Positions 52,659 to 62,013 of a stretch of DNA of 64,000 nucleotides are shown piece by piece; position 1 is the stretch's first letter; every line of letters starts with the position of its first letter. Source of the DNA: Staphylococcus condimenti (GTDB taxonomy: Bacteria > Bacillota > Bacilli > Staphylococcales > Staphylococcaceae); contig NZ_CP015114.1 in assembly GCF_001618885.1 (NCBI RefSeq), positions 1,550,001 through 1,614,000 on the forward strand. Direction: 5' to 3'. The translations under genes were made by a program, and so were the position numbers. Below the pieces are notes generated by a model that was not told where the DNA came from, did not search any database, and saw only the letters and a list, made by a program, of their open reading frames with translations.

Positions 52659-53339
52659 ATGAAAAAAATAATGATTGTTAATACAAGCAGCGATCACTTT
52701 GGGGAAAACGAAAAACCTACAGGATTATGGTTAGGAGAACTTGTGCATTTCTATGACTATTTCAATAATGATAATTATCAAATTGATTTATTCAATATAG
52801 AAGGTGGTAATACACCGATTGATCCAGTTAGTTTGAAACCTTACACTTTAGACAAAGTGACAAAAAAATATTATGAAGATGAACAATTTATGGAATTACT
52901 GAAAAATTCACCAGCAGTGAGTGATGCGAACCCAAGTGAATATGATGTAATTTACTTTACTGGCGGACATGGTGTGATGTTTGATTTTCCTGAAAATCAA
53001 GACATACAACGTGCAATTAAAGAGATATACAGCAATGGCGGAATTGTTTCTGCTGTATGTCATGGTTTAGCTGCTTTATTGAATGTCAAAGATGATAATG
53101 GCAGATTCCTTATAGATCATAAAGCTATTACAGGTTTTTCTAATGTGGAAGAAGTATTAGCTAATCGTAAAAAATTAGTTCCATTCATGTTAGAAGACGA
53201 GTTGAAAAAACGTGGTGCAAACTACAGCAAAGCTAAATTACCGTTAAGACCGTATGTTGAGGTAGACGGTCGATTGGTAACAGGTCAAAATCCAGAATCA
53301 CCAAAACAAGTTGCAGAAGCTGTTTCTAAAATATTATAA
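52659..53339 (+). CDS. DJ-1/PfpI (Hsp31-like) family protein
   Basis: 226 residues from ATG 52659; an ATG at 52650 overlaps the GGAGG site and is less likely. The nucleophile elbow is VSAVCHGLAALL with Cys134, and an upstream YDVIYFTGGHGVMFDF carries the conserved acid/His region, the Hsp31-like pattern. Members act as glyoxalase III, deglycases or chaperones. It follows the interrupted epimerase by 24 bp, so it lies in the ArsR-headed operon. The exact activity is not assigned. Confidence 0.85.
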   Translation: MKKIMIVNTSSDHFGENEKPTGLWLGELVHFYDYFNNDNYQIDLFNIEGGNTPIDPVSLKPYTLDKVTKKYYEDEQFMELLKNSPAVSDANPSEYDVIYFTGGHGVMFDFPENQDIQRAIKEIYSNGGIVSAVCHGLAALLNVKDDNGRFLIDHKAITGFSNVEEVLANRKKLVPFMLEDELKKRGANYSKAKLPLRPYVEVDGRLVTGQNPESPKQVAEAVSKIL

Positions 53340-53342
53340 ATT

Positions 53343-53397
53343 AAAGCGTGTACGGAATTATCATCAGATATTCCGCACACGCTTTTTTGTTTTTTAC
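53343..53397. terminator. Bidirectional terminator between the DJ-1-like and sirtuin genes
   Basis: AAAGCGTGT and CGGAAT pair with ATTCCG and ACACGCTTT, followed by T-rich sequence on the right and A-rich sequence on the left. Confidence 0.88.
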
Positions 53398-53402
53398 TCA
53401 AG

Positions 53403-54137
53403 TTATGCTTCGTTCTTTAACGCTTCGATGACTTTAACCATATCTTCATGAATTACTAAATCTGCATCATGATCATAAGGTGTTGTATCTAAATTAATAA
53501 TCACTAGATTTTTGCCTTCAAAGTTTGAAATTAATCCAGCTGCAGGTTGTACTACAAGAGATGAACCTAAGACAACGAGAGTATCCGCTTCTTTAATCTT
53601 ATTCAACGCACTGAAAATCGTACTTTGATTCAACATTTCTCCATACAGCACAATGTCAGGTCTGATGGGACCACCGCAATTTTCACAATGACGCAGATTT
53701 TTTTCAATGACTTCACTTTTAGAATAGTCTTGGGCGCATTCAATACAGTAAAAACGATTTAATGTACCATGGAGTTCATCCACTTCTTCACTCCCGGCAT
53801 CTGTATGCAAGCCATCAATATTTTGAGTGATGACACCCAAAGATTTACCTTCATTTTCTAATTCAGCAATCCAATCATGTACAATATTCGGTTTTTTATC
53901 AGCGAATAATAAATACTCATGACAGAAATTGATAAAGCCATCAGGGTCATTTTGAAAATACTCTGTACTTAATAAGTACTCAGGAGATAATCCTTTTTTT
54001 GAAATTTCATCATATAAACCGCCGATAGAACGAAAATCAGGAATACCGCTCGCGACAGAAATGCCAGCACCTGTAAAAAATGTAATCTTATTAGAATCAT
54101 TAATAATTTCTTTTAACTGTTCAATTTTATTTTCCAT
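53403..54137 (-). CDS. cobB: NAD-dependent protein deacylase, sirtuin (Sir2/CobB)
   Basis: 244 residues from the ATG at 54137, placed after a GGAG site (an upstream in-frame start to 54146 is less likely). It has TGAGISVASGIPDFR, TQNIDGLH, the catalytic His in LHG, a four-cysteine zinc site (CIEC and CENC), and GSSLVVQPA. It removes acyl groups from lysines using NAD. It is a single gene, convergent with the DJ-1-like gene. Confidence 0.93.
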   Translation of the reverse strand: MENKIEQLKEIINDSNKITFFTGAGISVASGIPDFRSIGGLYDEISKKGLSPEYLLSTEYFQNDPDGFINFCHEYLLFADKKPNIVHDWIAELENEGKSLGVITQNIDGLHTDAGSEEVDELHGTLNRFYCIECAQDYSKSEVIEKNLRHCENCGGPIRPDIVLYGEMLNQSTIFSALNKIKEADTLVVLGSSLVVQPAAGLISNFEGKNLVIINLDTTPYDHDADLVIHEDMVKVIEALKNEA

Positions 54138-54282
54138 GCTTATCACTCCATACTATTTAAAAGCATAATCAAAAGTCGACTTGTTATTTTTGTTCAACTT
54201 AAGTTTAAGATTTAATGTTTACTTTCGCAAATGACTTCAGTTATGGAGCGGGTATCAAACATAGTTTATTGATTAGTTAGAT

Positions 54283-54324
54283 AAAAAAAGAAGCATCAGC
54301 AAAGGGTTGTATTTGCTATGCTTC
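54283..54324 (-). terminator. Terminator after mepA
   Basis: On the minus strand GAAGCATAGCAAA pairs with TTTGCTGATGCTTC, followed by seven Ts. Confidence 0.88.
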
Positions 54325-54350
54325 TATTAAAACTAAATATTTATCATTGT

Positions 54351-55706
54351 TTAACCTTCTACTAATTGAGAAGTATCCACGGTAAGACGATCGCGCAGTG
54401 CATATACAATGAGCATAGAAGCAATCGCACAGATAGTTTCAGCGATTAAGAGTGACCAAATGACACCTGTTAAACCGAATAAACCATTCATAATAAATAA
54501 TACAGGTATAATTACGACACCTTGAAGTATGGCCATAATTGTTGCACCTCTGCCTTGTCCAGTAGCTTGCAGCATCCCAGTAAATAAGAAGCCGATACCA
54601 TTTAATAATAACGAAGTCATTGTTACTTTTAAGATGAATGTAGCCATTTCAATAATAGCGTGGTCTGTTGAAAAGAGACCAATGAGGTGATGGCCGACTG
54701 TAAATACTGCTACCATACAAATGATGAATATAACACCAATGGATGCAATTACCATTTTAATGACGTCTTTCATACGTGTTTTATTTGCCATAAAGTTATA
54801 GGCGATTAAAGGTACAACGCCTTCACATAGTCCCATAATAATGAGTTCTGGTACTTGAACGAGTCTGAAAGAAATACCATAGCTTGCGATTGCGAAGTTA
54901 CCGTAATGAGATAAGAATAAATTCAAAACTAAACCAGTGAAGCCCATAAGTATACTCATTAAAAATGCAGGAATACCGATTTTAAAAGTTTCTGTTAAAA
55001 TTTGTTTGGTTGGTTTAGCAAACTTAATATTTAATGAAACGACATCATTATTTCTCATGAAGTAAATGATGAAGAATAATGCAGCTGCTATATTAGAAAT
55101 AGCTGTACCAAGTGCTGCACCGACAACATCTAAATGGAAACCGAAAATCAAGATAGGATCTAAAATAATGTTTAGTCCCACACTAATCAACATACCGACC
55201 ATTGAGATAATAGGGGCACCGACTGCTCGAGCAAATTGTTCTAAGATAAAGAATAAGATGACAAAAGGTGCGCTTAAAAACATGACTTTTAGATAGTTGC
55301 TTGTAAAAGCTAATGTTTCTCCTCTAGCACCTAATAGAGTTGCTATCTGATCGCTGAAAGGTAAAGTTAATAGAATGACGATAAGTCCGAGGACAATTCC
55401 TCCGTAAACTGAGAAACTGCTGACAAACTTGCTTTTGCTATAATCCTTCGCGCCGAGTAATCGAGAAATATAGGTTCCGCCGCCGACACCAAATAAATTA
55501 CCAAGTCCCATCAATATTGCGAAAATAGGCAATGTAAGTGAAATAGCAGAAATCATATGGCTGTCTCCTAGGAAACCGATAAAATAGATGTTTAAAATAC
55601 CATAAATAACACTGAGTAATGTACCAATCATCATAGGTAATGAGAAGTGCATCATGGCTTTGAATATAGGTGATTTTTCAAAATAATATAATTGTTCATC
55701 TTTCAT
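54351..55706 (-). CDS. mepA: MATE-family multidrug efflux pump MepA
   Basis: 451 residues, the S. aureus MepA length, with 12 transmembrane segments in two MatE halves (about 15-225 and 240-440). The start [21 protein letters not shown] is almost identical to MepA. The pump exports dyes, biocides and fluoroquinolones using ion gradients. It lies 112 bp downstream of mepR with two MepR-type operators in the gap. No mepB follows; a terminator and cobB do. Confidence 0.95.
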   Translation of the reverse strand: MKDEQLYYFEKSPIFKAMMHFSLPMMIGTLLSVIYGILNIYFIGFLGDSHMISAISLTLPIFAILMGLGNLFGVGGGTYISRLLGAKDYSKSKFVSSFSVYGGIVLGLIVILLTLPFSDQIATLLGARGETLAFTSNYLKVMFLSAPFVILFFILEQFARAVGAPIISMVGMLISVGLNIILDPILIFGFHLDVVGAALGTAISNIAAALFFIIYFMRNNDVVSLNIKFAKPTKQILTETFKIGIPAFLMSILMGFTGLVLNLFLSHYGNFAIASYGISFRLVQVPELIIMGLCEGVVPLIAYNFMANKTRMKDVIKMVIASIGVIFIICMVAVFTVGHHLIGLFSTDHAIIEMATFILKVTMTSLLLNGIGFLFTGMLQATGQGRGATIMAILQGVVIIPVLFIMNGLFGLTGVIWSLLIAETICAIASMLIVYALRDRLTVDTSQLVEG

Positions 55707-55738
55707 TTTTTGTCTCTCCTTTATGAATTGAAAATGTA

Positions 55739-55767
55739 GTTAGAGTTCTAATAGTTAGAGTTCTAAC
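55739..55767. promoter_or_regulatory. Double MepR operator upstream of mepA
   Basis: GTTAGAGTTCTAAT (55739-55752) and GTTAGAGTTCTAAC (55754-55767) are tandem near-identical palindromes carrying the GTTAG signature of MepR sites. Confidence 0.85.
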
Positions 55768-55818
55768 TATTAGATTAAAGATTAAGTAGCTGATATTCTG
55801 ACCAGCTACTTTAGGTGC

Positions 55819-56241
55819 TTATTGCTGTAAACTAGATAGCATTTTTACTAAGTTTTCTTTCATTGTTTTATTTTCTTCTGCAGTGAATTGCGCTTCCATC
55901 GTTTTTTCCATCTCATCAAAAATAGAGGTGAAAGCTTCTACTAATTTGATTCCTGATGTTGTTAAACCAATGTTCTTACTGCGAGAATCTTTAGCGTCTA
56001 CATAGCGGTAAATCAGCTTTTTACGTTCTAGATTTTTCAGCAAACTGCTGACAGTTGGACGTGTGCGCTGTAGTGCATGCGCAATATCATTTTGTGTCAG
56101 GCCGTCTTGTTGATGTGCATATAGGTAGCCAAGTGCATGGCCTTGTTCGTTTGTAATATCATATTGTTCTAATTTTTGATCGGCTTTTTGCTTCATTTCA
56201 TGACTTAACATTCTAAATAGATAGGAATAAGTAAATTCCAT
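55819..56241 (-). CDS. mepR: MarR-family repressor MepR
   Basis: 140 residues from ATG 56241 (MEFTYSYLFRMLSHEMKQKADQKL); an upstream in-frame ATG at 56250 is possible. The MarR winged helix is QDGLTQNDIAHALQRTRPTVSSLLKNLERKKLI, followed by the wing YVDAKDSRSKNIGLT. It represses mepR and mepA and is released by cationic drugs. It differs little from S. aureus MepR. The operators upstream of both genes support autoregulation. Confidence 0.95.
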   Translation of the reverse strand: MEFTYSYLFRMLSHEMKQKADQKLEQYDITNEQGHALGYLYAHQQDGLTQNDIAHALQRTRPTVSSLLKNLERKKLIYRYVDAKDSRSKNIGLTTSGIKLVEAFTSIFDEMEKTMEAQFTAEENKTMKENLVKMLSSLQQ

Positions 56242-56259
56242 TATCAACACATCACTTTC

Positions 56260-56273
56260 GTTAGAGGTCTAAC
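56260..56273. promoter_or_regulatory. MepR operator upstream of mepR
   Basis: GTTAGAGGTCTAAC is a single palindrome of the same type as the two mepA sites, 19 bp upstream of the mepR ATG. Confidence 0.8.
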
Positions 56274-56455
56274 TAAATATACAACGTATAAAAGTAAATG
56301 TCAATTATTTTTTGGAAAGTAGAGTTTTGTTATTTTTCATTCATGTAACATTCATGAACTTAAATGTTTACATTAATGTTTATAATTTGTTCGTAATGTT
56401 TTCATTTGTGTACAGAATATTACATCGAAATTTGCTATGTTTATAGGGAGGTGAG

Positions 56456-56800
56456 ATGAAAATGCAATTAGCAGAAAATATAAAAAAATATAGAAAGCGT
56501 GCCGGTCTTACACAGGAAGCATTAGCAGAGAAATTACATACTACAAGACAATCTGTTTCGAAATGGGAACAAGGCACTTTAGAACCTAATCTTCAGATGC
56601 TTCTAAATCTTTCTGAGTTATTCGGAATAAGTTTAGACTTCTTAGTAAAAGGTGATGAAAATCATTATGAGGATGAATGCTTGTATAAGGGTAAATCTCA
56701 GTCTATGAACTTTTGGGAATTCATCTCTCAAAAGTGGTGGCTTATTCTTATAATATTAATTATAATTTGCGGCACGCTTTCCCAAATATTAGGTGGGTAA
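56456..56800 (+). CDS. XRE-family regulator with C-terminal membrane helix
   Basis: 114 residues. The Xre helix-turn-helix (about 5-60) is complete: KKYRKRAGLTQEALAEKL and TRQSVSKWEQGTLEPNL. A linker leads to one transmembrane helix (WWLILIILIIICGTL, about 93-107). Membrane-tethered Xre proteins often pair with membrane proteins of unknown function. Its end overlaps the following CPBP gene region, so they form a small operon. AGGGAGGTG supports the start. Confidence 0.85.
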   Translation: MKMQLAENIKKYRKRAGLTQEALAEKLHTTRQSVSKWEQGTLEPNLQMLLNLSELFGISLDFLVKGDENHYEDECLYKGKSQSMNFWEFISQKWWLILIILIIICGTLSQILGG

Positions 56801-56816
56801 GGAGAGGGCGAAAATT

Positions 56817-57650
56817 ATGAAATATTTATTCGATGGGTTTAAAATTATTGGAACCATTCTTTTATTATTTATAGTGGTAGTGTTTGCACAGAATATTGGA
56901 ATCGTTTGGCATGCATTGCATCTGTATTCTTTTGAATATATTTTACATGGCGCTACTTATTTAACTGTAGCTCTCCTTCTTTTTAAATTTGTTGCTAATA
57001 AGATATATAAAAGGAATTTAGCTTACTTCAGAATTACGCGTTTTAAATTTATTAAAGTCTGTGTAATTTTAGGACTGCTTTTACCTGTCACAGTAATTAG
57101 CTTCTATCTTATTTTTGTCCCTGGCCATTGGATTGTTACTAGTTTGAAAAGTCACCAAGAATATAGTGAGATGATGATTGAGATAATTTTCCTTGGCGGA
57201 ATTGTCGCGCCTATGGTAGAAGAAATGATGTTTAGAGGATTCTTACTTAAATATATCGAAGAGAAAACCAATATATACGTTGCGCTAAGTCTGACTTCCG
57301 TCTTATTCGGAGCGATTCATTTAGTTAATGGAAAGTTGACAGGCGTGAGTTTGATTATGTTGGTGGCAGCTGGAACATCGGTAGGATTAATGTATGGACT
57401 TGCTGCTTATAAATTTAATACAGTATGGGCAAGCATTCCACTTCACATGTTTTGGAATATGAGTTCTATTATTACAGTAACGGATCATAATATGGACTAT
57501 GGAGTATTTCAATATATTATCAAACCAAATAATCCATTCATAACAGGCGGCGCTTATGGAATGGATGCATCTGGCATCTCTATTATCGGTTATATTACAG
57601 TAGCTGTTATTTTTATTTATTGGAGAAGGTTTCAATTAATAGAAAAATAA
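56817..57650 (+). CDS. CPBP-family intramembrane metalloprotease (Abi-like)
   Basis: 277 residues from ATG 56817 behind GGAGAGGG (an upstream in-frame start at 56793 is less likely). About seven or eight transmembrane helices. The CPBP motifs are MVEEMMFRGFLL (EExxxR), VLFGAIHLVNG and SIPLHMFWNM, with glutamates and histidines for metal binding. CPBP proteins in Gram-positives include SpdA-C of S. aureus and Abi bacteriocin self-immunity proteins; the substrate is unknown. It follows the XRE regulator by 16 bp. Confidence 0.85.
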   Translation: MKYLFDGFKIIGTILLLFIVVVFAQNIGIVWHALHLYSFEYILHGATYLTVALLLFKFVANKIYKRNLAYFRITRFKFIKVCVILGLLLPVTVISFYLIFVPGHWIVTSLKSHQEYSEMMIEIIFLGGIVAPMVEEMMFRGFLLKYIEEKTNIYVALSLTSVLFGAIHLVNGKLTGVSLIMLVAAGTSVGLMYGLAAYKFNTVWASIPLHMFWNMSSIITVTDHNMDYGVFQYIIKPNNPFITGGAYGMDASGISIIGYITVAVIFIYWRRFQLIEK

Positions 57651-57744
57651 AAATTGTGCAAGAAAAGAAACTGCTTTTTCACTAGGAAACAAGCAATGTA
57701 ACAGATATAATAATGGTAACTGTTGAGTAGGAAAGGTGAATGGA

Positions 57745-59598
57745 ATGAATAAAGAGAGAAATTACGATTTGAATTATAAGAATAAATTAAGTCGCCAATT
57801 CAAAATTTCAAGTGCAATACTTGTTATAACTTCAAGCTTAATAGGTTCAAATATAGTATTGTCTCCTTCATTAGATGCAGAGGAAACGCCAAATTTAAAT
57901 AAAGAGCAAAGTTCAGAGAAAACGCATCAACTTCAAGAATATATTCAAAAAAACCGAGAGCAGCTCAATCGTATTCAAGGACTTGAAACGAATCAAAAAG
58001 AAAAGATAAATGAGCAAATCGGTAAAGCTCAAAGTTTTAAAGAAATTGATAACTTGTTGAAAGAAGCAAAAAATGATAGCTTGAAAAGCAATGCTGACAA
58101 AGTAAAAATTGAGGATGAATTAGAACAACAAGAACCCAATAAACTTAAAACAAAAGAAAGTGCTGAAAATCTTTCTGAAAAAAGCGAGGCATTACCAACC
58201 AAACTTAACGCTCCGGAAAAGCCTATCAAACAAAGTTTAGAAAATGAGCAATCTAATCAAGAAGTAGAGGAATTTGTTAAGAAAATAGAAAATATTTCAA
58301 AAGAAGTTGATGAGAATCAACTAAAAGAAAAAGAAACTCTAACAAATGAAGAAAGTTCAAATAATAAAGTAACAGAACAAGCTAATCAAACTGAGTCACA
58401 AATTAAAGATTTAAAAGATGAAGTAGATAACTTGGCAAATCAATCTGAAAACCTTAATTCTGATTTGAATCAATATGTACAAGACAAAGAAAAGAACTTA
58501 GATTTGTTAGCATCTAAAGTTTCAGAACGAGATACAATTTCAAAAGAAAATAAAGCACGTATAGAGAAAAAAATTGAAGAAAGTAAACGTGATTTAAAAC
58601 AAAGAAATGATTTAGTATTCAATCGTTTAGAATCAACATCTGACAAGAAACAAGCTGTCAAAGATATTATTGGTGATAATTTAAACGATAAAGAAACACA
58701 GAATATTTTAAAGCACATTGATACCAAAGGAAAAACAAATCAACAAATCACGAGTCAAGTTGTTGGTGAACTAGATAAATTGTCATCTTTTTCAAGTGAT
58801 GGTTTATTAGAATCAATGTTTGCTAAAGCAGATAATCGAAAAGATTTAATTGAAGTTTTATTATCAACTAAATTTGATGAGCAAGAAGCAAAAGCTATTG
58901 CTAAAAAAATTATGGAAAACAATCCAGATAATGCTCGTATCGTTGAATTATTGAAGCAACATTATGGTGAAAACATCTCTGGGGACGATATTTTAGAAAA
59001 TGTGTTAGATAGAGCTGATAATAAACAAAAAGCAATAGAAACGATTCTGGCTTCAAAATTGAGCGACAATAAAGCACGTTTACTTGCTAATAAAATTGCT
59101 GACAAAGGAAATAGTAAAGCAGAACTGTTGAAACTCATGAAGTCAGATGCAGATAGCCGTATTAATCAATTGCTGAAAACTGACAATGAAGTTGAACAAA
59201 TGAAATCGAAATTACATGGAATATTCAATCCATTAAATAGTACATTTGGTTTACTTGATCAATTAAGCAATAAACAATCTAAACCGGATTTATTAAGTGG
59301 CCATTCTAATTTATTCGGTTCTTCAAGCTTGTTAGATAAATTATTAAATGGCAAAAGCTTATTAGATGGTATTCCAGATATACCTAATCCTTCACAAGGA
59401 CGTGCCTTATCATTAGGAGATTCATCTGATGACTTTTTAAGCGGCTTATTCGATCATGAAGGTAACTTTGATTTACCTAAAGCCGGAGAAGCTGCCAAGA
59501 AAGTTGCTTTACCATTTGGAGCATCTATGGTTATAATGGGCGGCGGTATCGTATGGTATGTAAAACATCGTAAAAGAAAAACAAAAAACCAGATTTAA
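57745..59598 (+). CDS. sasF: SasF-like LPXAG surface protein
   Basis: 617 residues from ATG 57745 with an AAAGG site. A signal peptide (hydrophobic ISSAILVITSSLIGSN) is followed by a long, highly charged helical and coiled-coil region (about 50-330), then a region of repeats with the pattern AxxKQKAIETILASKL. The C-terminus has LPKAG at about 577-581, a membrane helix and KHRKRK, the sortase signal of SasF (LPXAG instead of LPXTG). Sequence such as DGIPDIPNPSQ and DDILENVL also recalls SasF. It is convergent with a glucosaminidase gene, as in S. aureus. The SasF function is linked to fatty acid resistance. Confidence 0.85.
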   Translation: MNKERNYDLNYKNKLSRQFKISSAILVITSSLIGSNIVLSPSLDAEETPNLNKEQSSEKTHQLQEYIQKNREQLNRIQGLETNQKEKINEQIGKAQSFKEIDNLLKEAKNDSLKSNADKVKIEDELEQQEPNKLKTKESAENLSEKSEALPTKLNAPEKPIKQSLENEQSNQEVEEFVKKIENISKEVDENQLKEKETLTNEESSNNKVTEQANQTESQIKDLKDEVDNLANQSENLNSDLNQYVQDKEKNLDLLASKVSERDTISKENKARIEKKIEESKRDLKQRNDLVFNRLESTSDKKQAVKDIIGDNLNDKETQNILKHIDTKGKTNQQITSQVVGELDKLSSFSSDGLLESMFAKADNRKDLIEVLLSTKFDEQEAKAIAKKIMENNPDNARIVELLKQHYGENISGDDILENVLDRADNKQKAIETILASKLSDNKARLLANKIADKGNSKAELLKLMKSDADSRINQLLKTDNEVEQMKSKLHGIFNPLNSTFGLLDQLSNKQSKPDLLSGHSNLFGSSSLLDKLLNGKSLLDGIPDIPNPSQGRALSLGDSSDDFLSGLFDHEGNFDLPKAGEAAKKVALPFGASMVIMGGGIVWYVKHRKRKTKNQI

Positions 59599-59605
59599 AG
59601 TATAA

Positions 59606-59663
59606 ATAAAAGCTTCATTCAAGAAACTCAAAAATAATTGAGTCATTGAATGAAGCTTTTTCA
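59606..59663. terminator. Bidirectional terminator between sasF and the autolysin gene
   Basis: AAAAGCTTCATTCA pairs with TGAATGAAGCTTTT, with T and A tracts outside, for the two convergent genes. Confidence 0.9.
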
Positions 59664-59672
59664 TTAATATTA

Positions 59673-61799
59673 TTATTTACCTTTAATATAGCTTAATTGA
59701 GCAGCATCGTCGGCATCAATTGTTCTATAAGAAATGACTCCGAGGCCTTCCACATTAGATTCTGAAATCACTATCGAACCATCGCTGTTAACTTTTTCTA
59801 CAAAAGCGACATGACCATAGATAGGGTCAGCATTTTGTTGGCCTGCTTCAAACACAACTGCATTATATTTTTCTGGTGTTGACGTAACGGTATAACCTTT
59901 GTTTTCTGCCCGATTATTCCAATTGCGTGCATCTCCCAAAGTACCACTGATTTGTTTATCGAATTGCGCCATTCGATTATAAACATACCAAGTACATTGA
60001 CCATGAGGATAAGGTGAATCACTCGTTGATTCGACAAACGGTTTGAAATCTGAAGCATTTTCTTTATTGCTTGGTTGGTAATTATTTAAATCTGGCATTT
60101 GTTTCTTATCAAATTGTGTTAAATCATAGTGTTTGATAATACTGTTAAGCTTATCAGCATATTGTGTATCAGTCGCATAGGTTTTTGCGAGATGTGCAGT
60201 AGCTTCACGATAAGATGAAGCTTCACTCTTCCAAGTAGGACGGTAAATGTCAGAATTACCATCAATTCCATTTTTGATTAACTCAGCATAATCTTCGAGA
60301 GATTCTTTTTCGCTTGGATAACTGCGAAATTGTGCTGAAATCTGATACATACTATTTCCGCTATCTTCAAGTGTATTGAAATCTGCAGATTTACCTTGAT
60401 AACTTCCTTTGATTCCGAATAAGTTATAATGCGGTGACTGTGCAAGTGCACTATTGCCTGAATCAGACTCTAAAATTGCTTGTGCAATCATTACAGAAGC
60501 ATAAATATCTCTATTTTGACCGATATCATGAGAATCTTCAGCAATTTTTTTGATAAATTGTCGTGTATCGCTGTTTTCTGCAACATTAAAATCACTGTTA
60601 TTTTCATCATTGTTTGATAAATCAGGTAAAAGTTGGAACATCGCTGTCGATCTATTATTAGATTGTTTTAAACCATCTTCAAATGATTGTTTTGGATCTG
60701 TCTTATCTTCAAGTTGTGATTGAGTCGGCAATTGAGGATTAGCTGTAGATGTATCTGAATGTTGGCTTTCTATTTTTTTGTTTTCTTCTTGTGTATCATT
60801 TGTTTCGTTTTGGTTATCGTATTTATCTTTTTGTTTTTTAGCATCCTCACTATATTCATCTAAAATAGCGTTGATTACAGAATCATCATGCTCATTTTCT
60901 TGTTGTGAGGTATCAGTCGTTTTTTTATTTTGCGCCTCGGAATCAGCTTCATTATCAGATGGTGTGTTATCTTGTTCAATTTTACTTTGCTCCGACTTGT
61001 CTTGTTCAGGTATATCTTGCTGAGATACACTATCTTCTTCTTGATTTTCGTTTTCTTGAACGGATTCAGAATGACTCTCTTTAATTGAAGAACTTGCCTC
61101 ATCTAACTTTCTTAACACTTCATTGTCATCTTGTGATAGCTTGTTATTTTCATGAGTATTTGAGAGTTCATCCTCTTGATTATTTGTTATATCAGTACGT
61201 GATTCGTTTTGGGAAGTTGACGTTTTTTCTTCGTCAGAATCAGTGATTATAGAATGATCAGATTTATTCTCTGTTTTATTTTCATTATTTTGTCCTTGTT
61301 CTGTTTTGTTAACGTCTAAATATGATGAGCCAGAATTAGAAAATATTTGTTCCCACAAACTCGGTGTACTATTTTTCTGTTCTTTAAATGGTGCTGGCTT
61401 AAAAAAATCCAAGCTATTTTTATAATAATCAGCATAAGTTTGTTTACGTATATCTTGATGAGGATTTAATTTTTGATCATCTGATGTTTCTTCATCTTGT
61501 TTATTGTATGTGTTTTCTTTTTTATCTAAAGCGTTTTTATTGCGCGTTTTATTTGAAGAAGATGGTTGATTTATCTCGTCATCATCATTTTTAGTAGTTT
61601 CTTTATTAGTGTTATTTGTATCTTTTGTAGATTCATTATTTTCATCAGAAGATGGCTGCTTTTTATTATCATCTATATCTTTTTCTTTTAATTGTGTCGG
61701 TGATTCTTCTGAGACTTCGGCATCAACAGCGTTGAAAGGGAGTGTTGAAATCAATAAAGAAGATGAAAAAATATAGGCTAATAACTTTTGATTCCTCAT
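59673..61799 (-). CDS. Secreted peptidoglycan hydrolase: glucosaminidase plus CHAP
   Basis: 708 residues. Signal peptide (about 1-27, cleavage near VDAEV). Residues about 28-410 form a long low-complexity acidic linker rich in Asp, Glu, Asn, Ser, Gln and Lys. A glucosaminidase domain (about 415-565) has the catalytic Glu near 444 (AILESDSG). The CHAP domain (597-708) has Cys602 (HGQCTWY) and His663 (GHVAFVE). It should cut both glycan and peptide bonds of the wall. It pairs with the sasF-like gene in a convergent arrangement seen in S. aureus. The extreme length and acidity of the linker are striking. Confidence 0.9.
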   Translation of the reverse strand: MRNQKLLAYIFSSSLLISTLPFNAVDAEVSEESPTQLKEKDIDDNKKQPSSDENNESTKDTNNTNKETTKNDDDEINQPSSSNKTRNKNALDKKENTYNKQDEETSDDQKLNPHQDIRKQTYADYYKNSLDFFKPAPFKEQKNSTPSLWEQIFSNSGSSYLDVNKTEQGQNNENKTENKSDHSIITDSDEEKTSTSQNESRTDITNNQEDELSNTHENNKLSQDDNEVLRKLDEASSSIKESHSESVQENENQEEDSVSQQDIPEQDKSEQSKIEQDNTPSDNEADSEAQNKKTTDTSQQENEHDDSVINAILDEYSEDAKKQKDKYDNQNETNDTQEENKKIESQHSDTSTANPQLPTQSQLEDKTDPKQSFEDGLKQSNNRSTAMFQLLPDLSNNDENNSDFNVAENSDTRQFIKKIAEDSHDIGQNRDIYASVMIAQAILESDSGNSALAQSPHYNLFGIKGSYQGKSADFNTLEDSGNSMYQISAQFRSYPSEKESLEDYAELIKNGIDGNSDIYRPTWKSEASSYREATAHLAKTYATDTQYADKLNSIIKHYDLTQFDKKQMPDLNNYQPSNKENASDFKPFVESTSDSPYPHGQCTWYVYNRMAQFDKQISGTLGDARNWNNRAENKGYTVTSTPEKYNAVVFEAGQQNADPIYGHVAFVEKVNSDGSIVISESNVEGLGVISYRTIDADDAAQLSYIKGK

Positions 61800-62013
61800 G
61801 ATAATACCTCTCTTTTAAATAAATTGATTTGCTATATACAAAATACTGCGTGTCTTGTTAAACTATTGATAGTTGTTAGTAACGTTGACAGGTTTCAACT
61901 TTTTGGGACATACCTTTAGCAATGAGGTCATTATATCAATTTATATGAAATAAACAAATAGCGATTTGAAATTAATGTATAGAAATATAGAAAGGTTTCT
62001 AGAGGTGTATAAA

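Noticed and set aside
60100..61750. Apparent repeats in the acidic linker of the autolysin
   Set aside because: The region is biased in composition (Asp, Glu, Asn, Ser, Gln) rather than made of true tandem repeats; I could not define a repeat unit.
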